From Mallotus nudiflorus (taxonomy: Eukaryota > Streptophyta > Magnoliopsida > Malpighiales > Euphorbiaceae), in assembly GCA_947683625.1 (NCBI GenBank), contig CANTUR010000278.1, forward strand, positions 186,001 through 250,000: a stretch of DNA of 64,000 nt. The letters run 5' to 3'. Shown piece after piece: positions 57,331 through 64,000 of the stretch (position 1 is its first letter; each line of letters begins with the position of its first letter). The translations under genes were made by a program, and so were the position numbers. The notes under the pieces were generated by a model that saw only the letters and a program-made list of their open reading frames with translations, had not been told where the DNA came from and did no database searches.

Positions 57331-58119
57331 TTAACATCGTTATCTCTGTCTAATGTGGCAACTATATAAAAGAAAATCGATGGTCCCATAACATAACATA
57401 AAATAAAATTGTCAAACTCTTTCCTCACTCTAGTACAAAACCAACACCACTTTAGTCCAAAATTCTCAAACTCTTGTCTCTATCTCTCTTCTTCTTTAAT
57501 CATAAACTCACTTTTATAAATGGTGTATCCCGACTTCAAATAACACAGTAGCTACTACTTGCAATAAGGGAGTGACGTCACTAACAACAACACGATAACA
57601 AGAAGCAGCAACATTTGTCCACAACGCTGACAACAAAATGATTTGGATATATTTCTCTTGGGCGGAGATAGTGACAAAGGTCCACAATAAGCTCTTGCTT
57701 TTTTTATATTTCTTCATCTATATTATTGTTATAGCTTTTATGTAAGCATACACCATCTGAAGAAAGGGATTTGTTATTCAATCTCATAGTTAAAGAGAGA
57801 AGGATTGGATGGATAATGGTGGTTACGATGTTGATGACAGATTAAATCATTTGATTTATTCATATCTGTGCAATAGCAGCGACAACAGCAACAATGCAAT
57901 ATGTAGTTATTGTAATACCAAGTATGGTTACTGCATATGATCAACATAAAAAAAAAAGATTGATCATTATATCATATTGCAGGTTAGAAACTCTGATTTA
58001 TTGAATTGTTTCTTCTTTTAAATCTTGTGTTAGTAGTAGTATTATAATCATTTGACTCATTCAATTTGGATTTTTGTTTTATTGATTAAAGTTTTTCTTT
58101 CCCTCTCATTAAAATAAAC

Positions 58120-58420
58120 AGAAAGAGTGATTGAGATTCATATTGCAAGAACAAATAAAACAACATCAGAACTTGAAAAATTATTGAGAAGATAGCACAA
58201 GTAGCTAAAAGAACATCAGAACTTGAAGAATTCTTGAGAAGATTAGAAATGGAGAATTAAGTATGGCAAAGGGTAGCACAAGAAAATAAGGCCATGATTA
58301 TATCTCTAAACAACATAATTGATCAATTAAAAGAAAAAACAACAAATTACTGCTTTAATAATAATGGGGTAGAGGATATAAAGTCTTGCTATGATATGAA
58401 CAAAGAAGACCCATGGGGCT
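58120..58420 (+). pseudogene. Captured BOI-type E3 ubiquitin ligase fragment (RING lost)
   Basis: The plus-strand frame reads IEKIAQVAKRTSELEEFLRR, then LEMEN, a TAA, VWQRVAQENKAMIISLNNII and DQLKEKTTNYCFNNNGVEDI. This matches the coiled-coil 'WQxxAxxNEAxxxSLNxxLEQ' segment that precedes the RING finger in plant BOI/BRG (S-RNase-binding-like) ubiquitin ligases. The C-terminal RING is not present. A 57-bp internal duplication ('aacatcagaacttgaa') at 58155 and 58210 shows local rearrangement. Confidence 0.6.
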
Positions 58421-58689
58421 TTTTTTATTTTCTCCCTCTATCTTTTTTTTCTCTCTCCATCTCCTCTTCAAATTTAATCAATGTTGATGGCTTTGGATCA
58501 GTATATCAAGGAGTTCTTGGTGAAGGTGGACAACTCGTTACTATTAAGGTGCTTAACATGCATCATCACAAAGCTGCCAAGAGCTTCATGGCCAAATGTG
58601 AAGCATTGAAAAGCATTAGACATCGAAATCTTATGAAGGGAACAATTTCAAGGCACTGGTTTACGAATACATGGTTAATGGGAGCCTAA
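58294..58689 (+). CDS. Chimeric ORF: BOI-like coiled coil joined to LRR-receptor-kinase N-lobe
   Basis: One uninterrupted frame of 131 codons starts at ATG 58294 inside the BOI-like fragment (MIISLNNIIDQLKEKTTN). It crosses a short hydrophobic linker (FFYFLPLSFFSLSISSS, residues about 43-60) and enters a kinase N-lobe. There it reads VDGFGSVYQGVLGEGGQLVT, IKVLNMHHHKAAKSFMAKCE and ALKSIRHRNLMK, the glycine loop, VAVK-lysine strand and helix C of LRR-RLK subfamily XII. The glycine loop is intact. The conserved Lys is present in TIKVL and the helix-C Glu in KCEALKS. The kinase stops before the catalytic loop, so no kinase activity is possible. Whether it is translated is unknown. Confidence 0.6.
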   Translation: MIISLNNIIDQLKEKTTNYCFNNNGVEDIKSCYDMNKEDPWGFFYFLPLSFFSLSISSSNLINVDGFGSVYQGVLGEGGQLVTIKVLNMHHHKAAKSFMAKCEALKSIRHRNLMKGTISRHWFTNTWLMGA

Positions 58690-58870
58690 ACGAGGTGAGT
58701 TTGTTTGTTGGGTCAGCTTTTATGCATGTGACTTCTAATTGCACAAGTGTTGTTTGATGAAATGTCTAAGAGGAATTATGGGTGAAGATAATCTTTTGCA
58801 ACGGTAGCTTTGACTTTTATATCCTAGTGAACATACTTGAATGGAATGTAATGGTGTTTATTTGTTAAAT

Positions 58871-58998
58871 AAGCTTTTGTTAGTCAAGTGGCTAAAATTA
58901 CATAAACAACTTATTTTTGTGTTTAAATGGTCCAAAAAAACTTAAGAGGCTTATTTACTCCACAGACCAAACATTAGGGGGTTATTTGCACTTCTCTC
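58871..58998 (-). repeat. Right TIR of the Pack-MULE
   Basis: Inverted partner of 57202-57330. It is followed directly by the TSD, and then by a 35-bp tandem duplication of the flank (58999-59033 and 59034-59068). Confidence 0.9.
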
Positions 58999-59498
58999 TT
59001 TAAATATTTAACCAATTTATAATTAATTCTCCCTTTAAATATTTAATCAATTTATAATTAATTTGATTTGTTTTCTAAGAAAATTAAAAAGGTATTCTTA
59101 AAATAGAAGGAGAATCAAATACTAGGAATATTTTTTATACTAAATTTTAGTCAATCAAACACTAAATATCAAAATTATCTACTCTATTCTTAAAAAAAAA
59201 AAATCATTCATTTTAATTCTGATTTTTATTATTTGACCCCTTTAATTGCATCTTTCCACCTCTTTTTCCCCTTGGAATTTACAGACGCCGAACGGCTCTG
59301 GCCTTTTTTCAAAAAAAGAAAAAAAAATCTTATATATATATACAGAAATGTTTTTCTTAGCAGACCAATTAAAAAAAGGGGGAGAAAAGGAAAATGAACA
59401 AAAAATCAATATAATAAATAATCTCCCATGTAAGTAGGGGACAATTCAATTAAAAAAATTAATAAAAAAATACGTAGTGGCCCGGTACGTGCATCAAC

Positions 59499-59501
<3 letters not shown>

Positions 59502-59548
<47 letters not shown>
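59502..59548. repeat. (TA)n microsatellite
   Basis: Uninterrupted TA repeat of about 23 units. Confidence 0.97.
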
Positions 59549-59549
<1 letters not shown>

Positions 59550-62500
59550 TCTTTAAAAATATTGCAATGGCAATTTAATTGGCCAACGGACATCAAAAGC
59601 AATAATACTAAAACTTATGGAATTGTTTTTGCTTGCTCCAAATATACTTAAAAGTTTATAAACATTTGTGGAAACATTAGTTTAGTAATATCATTTTTTT
59701 CAAACTATTAATTTGTTAAGATTTAATTTTTGCCTTTTTTTTAAGAGTTGTAAATGAGCTTAACTGTTTACAAACAGTTTGATATTTAATTTGATAAAAA
59801 TTCGTTTGAACTCATTTAATGAAACTTGTTTAATAAATCAACCGAGTTCAAGTTATACAAAAATCGACTCAAAAAGCTATAATTTTAATATTTAATAATT
59901 TAATTTTAGATATATAATATATAAATTAATATTAAAAAATTTAATAAAAATATTTTATTAGAATAAAATTATAATTTTTATTAAATATATTATAACTTAT
60001 TTAGTAGATAATTTATTTTTCAATTTTTAGTGTATAATTTTATTTTATAGTTTGCATTTTTTTAAAATCTCTTTAGACTCGTTTAAATTCACGAACAACT
60101 CGTAAATATTAAGTGACATAACGAACTCGACTCTAGTTTGGCTTGATTATAAACTAACAAAACCCAAACTAGTCAAAACTTGGCTCGACTCGATTATACT
60201 CTTTTTTTTATTATTAATAGGAAGATTATATAATATAGGCATCAATAGACTGCACAATAGGGGGTAGTCCTTCCTTTTTAAACTGATGACTAAATGATTT
60301 GAAGTCTATACCTCAAAATGTATTTGGAGAGAAATTACTTTTTAACTACTTCCTCACTGGCTATATCCTTACCCTTTCCCTATTAAAAAAAGTTTGTAAA
60401 TATTCTCTTCCCTAAAAGAAGTTTGTACATAATAATTTTTTCAAAAAAAATATCATAAAAATTTTAATCATTTATCATTAGATAAATAGTTTATTTATAA
60501 ACAATATCACAATTTTCAGCTTCTTTTTTTTAATTTGATCATTTTTTTATATATTACACCATATGATTAGATTTGTAATATATCTATATTTAATTGTTGC
60601 ATATATTATGATTTCAAAAAAAATTGTTGCATGTATTATATTTAATGCAGACAAAAATTTTCCATATAAATATTGAAATTGTCTAGATTGGTTCATGTGA
60701 GTGTTATATCAACATTTCTATTTTAGCTAATTACAAAAGATTATGCAATCTTTTATATTTTTTGGTAATTTAATTATATTTGTTAATTTTGATAATTAAT
60801 TATTACATATACAATAAAAAGTAAGTGCGAAGATTCCCAAAAAAAAAAAAAAGTGTGAAGATACATGTGTAGTTAAAAAATATACATCTCCAAAGATCCC
60901 AATAAGAAGCACAATTTTTTTTTTTAAATATCAATTTTTATGTACAATATGGGTACTATTTCAGCTTTTCAAACTCCTAGCAACTAATAAAAAAAAAAAA
61001 GAATTTTAACCTTTAAAAATCTCTTCCAAATGCTATTTTGATTTTTTAATCTGAATATAATTTCCAAAAAAAAAAATTATTTAATTATTACTAATTCATA
61101 TTTTACATATTTTAAAGTTGGACAAATTGAATCAAATTAGTCAATACATATAACTTTTGAAGTGAACATAGACTGTTTTATAATAAATATTTCAGCAATT
61201 AAACAAGTCAACATATGTTTTTATAAAACAGCTTAACATAAAGAAATATATATATATTTTTTTTGAAAATATCTAATACAAATATAATTGAGTTCAATAA
61301 ATATTTTTTATTTTTATTATTTAATTTTTTAATACTATTTTTAATGAATTAATACAATTATTATGAAAATTAAATAATGTAATAAATTATAAATAAAAAT
61401 TATTATTTAAAATATAAAAGATTTTAAAGTTTTTAGACTGAAATGTTAAAAATAAGTTTAATTTTAACAGTTAATTAACAAAAAATTAGTTTAATTAACG
61501 TATAGAACTAATGGAAATTTTTTTTAATACTTATATAACTTGATTATAAACAAAATTACTCATAAAATTTAATTGAAAAAATGATATAAGTTACATGACT
61601 AAAAATGTTGTTATCTCTTTTTAAAGGGACTTTTGTTGCGGTACAAATATTTGTATCTATATAAATAAAATTAAAATTGTTAAATTAATTTTTATTTAAT
61701 TACAATTATTGATTTATTTGTGTTTTAACACCCATAATATACATCAAAAATTATAATTAAACAAATATCAATCTGATAGCTATAATTTTATTTATATAAA
61801 TACACATATTTCTATTCAAGAATAATAAATTTACCAAGAAGAATAGTTGACCATCAAATCCAAAGTGGGGCGAATTGCTACGTTAGCGGTTGATAATTAT
61901 TTGTTTTTTCTTGTTCATAAAAGTCGCTAGTTATCAGTGTCTCTTTAAAATTATTTTTATAGGTCACCACATAGTCAGAGTCCCACAAAATTAAATATTT
62001 TATGAAAATTGATCACTTGGTGGTGTGAGGGATGAGACTTGAGCACTTTTTGCAATTCTATTGATGGTACTAGGTACTGTTAGTGGTTAGCAAAAAATCG
62101 AACCAAACTAAATTAACTACTTGAATTTGGTTGGGTTATTTTTATGCGTATATATATATATATAAAGAAGAACCCATAATAAAATTATTAAATTTTAACA
62201 CTCTATTCTATTGAATTTCTCAACTTTTATTGTATTTTGTTAAGCCATCAATCTTGTATTTTTATATAAATTAAAGATAAATTAGACTGAAATAATAAAA
62301 TTATGCAACAATTCAGATTCATTGTTGCTAAATATGTTGATATAAAAGGTTTAAAAATATGTTTTGTGAAAAATAAAAGAAAAAATATAAAGAAAATGTG
62401 TAAAAAAAATATTTATAAAAGTTATTTGTTTTAATTGATAATTCTAATAACATATTTACTGTTAAAATTTACCAGCGACATTACTCTCCCTCCTTTCTCT

Positions 62501-63831
62501 TTGGTTGCCTTTTTTATTCCTTTTTTATTTTATCTATTTACTATTTCTATTGTAATTTATTATTTATTATCACTTTATTTTGTTTTGTCTTATATTTTAT
62601 TTTATAATTATTATATTGTTCTATAATTTTGTGTGATTTATATTGTATATTTTATTTTCCTTATTCAATTATATTTTATTCTATTGTTGTGATTAATTTT
62701 TTCTTATTCATATTTTATTTGTGCCATTGTGCTGTTTTTACTTCTAATTATTAATTTTATTTCTATTTATTTTTTATGCAATATTTTATTTATTTATATT
62801 TTTATTTTGCTAATTAATGGTGATTAGGATATTTAGGGATATGTAGATTAAACAATAATTTGTCCTTTAATTAATTTGGTAAAATTACGTTATTTATTAT
62901 TGTAAAATATTTAATTAACTTTAGATTAAGTTTTATTTTTTTTTGTAATTTCTAAAGATAATTCTAATAAATGTAGTGCATAGTATTGTATAATTATTAA
63001 TTGTTGAATATTTTAATTTGTAGAATTTGTATATAGAGTTAATTTAGTTTTTTTTTTCATTCCATATTTCTGTATTTAATTTATATTTTATATTTTATGG
63101 AACTAAATTCATTATTTTCTTGTAGGTTTTTTTTCTTTTTTAGAAAACTAATTTAAATTTTATTTCTGGATGATGGAATAAGCAAGTAACATTTTGGCTA
63201 CAATACAATTAATTAATTTTTTTTTACTTTATTTTAGTATTTATTTTTCTTGCATGTGAAAATTAACTCCTCCACTCTCCTTTCTTTGCATGTGTTTTTA
63301 TATCTTTTTTTCATTTTATTAATGATACTTATGGGTGAATGTATACAATATGATGAATGTTGTGAATCACACCAAAATTGTATAAAAATGACGTAGTTGT
63401 AAAGTTTTAAACCAAGTTTGCATGTTAATAAAAAAATTAATTAAAAAATTAAAAATATAATAACTCTATTTTTAAATTAATTTATTTTAAAGTGAGATAT
63501 ACAGTGTTAATAAATTCAAAAATTATATTTAAATTATTCTATTATTTGTGATTATTAATTGACATTTTATGCTAAAATATATATTTTTATGTAAATATAT
63601 ATTTTAGAAGTTAATAAATGTATATTAGGGTTTATATCATTAATCTTGTTTTGAGAATTATTATTTTAATAATATTTAATTTAGTACATTATTATTTTAA
63701 TGTTATTATTATTATTATTTTTAATAAATTACATTAATTGTATTGTTATTTTATGTGTTATTATATAAATATGCACATATATAAATTAGGGTATATTATT
63801 ATTTTATGTGATTATATTATTTATTATTGTG

Positions 63832-63832
<1 letters not shown>

Positions 63833-63926
<94 letters not shown>

Positions 63927-63975
63927 TGTATGTATGTATGTATGTCTATGTCTGTGTCTGTGTCTGTGTCTGTGT
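63833..63975. repeat. Compound microsatellite (TA)n(TATG)n(TGTCTG)n
   Basis: About 33 TA units (63833-63899) turn into about 11 TATG units (to about 63944), then TGTCTG-type units to about 63975. The three arrays adjoin without spacers, suggesting stepwise point mutation and expansion of one repeat. Confidence 0.97.
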
Positions 63976-64000
63976 ATATAAAATGCATGTGGTGGAGATT

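Larger units (their letters stand above)
57193..59007 (+). mobile_element. Pack-MULE with long TIRs and perfect 9-bp TSD
   Basis: The element 57202-58998 (1797 bp) is flanked by identical TTTAAATAT at 57193-57201 and 58999-59007, the 9-bp duplication typical of Mutator-like elements. TIRs of about 125 bp begin GAGAGAAG(G)TGCAAATAA. They align along their length with roughly a dozen and a half differences, sharing blocks such as 'aataagcctcttaag' and 'ggaccatttaaaca'. There is no MURA transposase; instead the interior carries fragments of two host genes on the plus strand. That is the definition of a Pack-MULE. Confidence 0.93.
59069..64000. other. AT-rich intergenic region, no genes seen
   Basis: About 4.9 kb without a supported gene. 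59745-60200 has loosely inverted 'gagctcgagt'-like ends (for example 'aatgagctt' near 59753 and 'ggctcgactcg' near 60181), typical of decayed hAT-type MITEs, but the arms do not pair well. Low-complexity AT fills most of 60200-63800. Confidence 0.5.

Noticed and set aside
59745..60200. Possible hAT-type MITE
   Set aside because: Ends only loosely complementary and no clear target duplication.

Overview
This window is plant nuclear DNA, very AT-rich and dominated by transposable elements. The signs are a Ty3/gypsy element with a PBS matching initiator tRNA-Met, Ty1/copia, LINE, plant-mobile-domain, PIF/Harbinger, Helitron-like, SINE, MITE and Mutator-like sequence, and spliceosomal introns. 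A eudicot is likely; the species cannot be fixed from the sequence. No rRNA, tRNA gene or CRISPR array was seen.

Layout. 71-7264: a young, complete Ty3/gypsy element on the minus strand (797-bp LTRs with 3 mismatches, 5-bp TSD GTATG, PBS, PPT), inactivated by an in-frame stop in gag and a one-base length change in a homopolymer at the gag/pol join. 8536-11594: an old Ty1/copia relic (SIRE-like). 12501-12775: a small retroelement ORF relic. 13202-13560: a ~90-bp tandem array. 15660-17900: a decayed plant-mobile-domain gene that still shows introns. 18440-19380: a PIF/Harbinger transposase pseudogene. 20490-27774: an old LTR element without recognisable pol (LARD-like), followed by a ~450-bp tandem duplication.

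The central story is a duplicated host-type gene for a small acidic two-domain protein of unknown function. The copy at 49180-51408 is intact (coding exons 49865-50099 and 51071-51408, 190 aa). The copy at about 28870-40235 is a pseudogene: its two exons lie 10 kb apart because about 9 kb entered the intron, and a 26-bp deletion breaks the second exon. The intruding DNA (29883 to about 38765) looks like a Helitron on the minus strand. It carries intron-containing fragments of at least three unrelated genes in one orientation: an FKBP20-1-like immunophilin, a receptor-like cytoplasmic kinase and a rubber-particle/stress-related (REF/SRPP) protein. It also carries an 88-bp tandem array and a MITE that is itself interrupted by a SINE.

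Further right, 52325-56146 is a LINE 5' part joined directly to a copia 3' part that ends in poly(A), suggesting template switching. 57202-58998 is a textbook Pack-MULE with long TIRs and a perfect 9-bp TSD. It joins a BOI-type E3 ligase fragment to an LRR-receptor-kinase fragment in one reading frame. The last 5 kb is AT-rich intergenic DNA with microsatellites.

All family names rest on reading the translations by eye; no database search was run.
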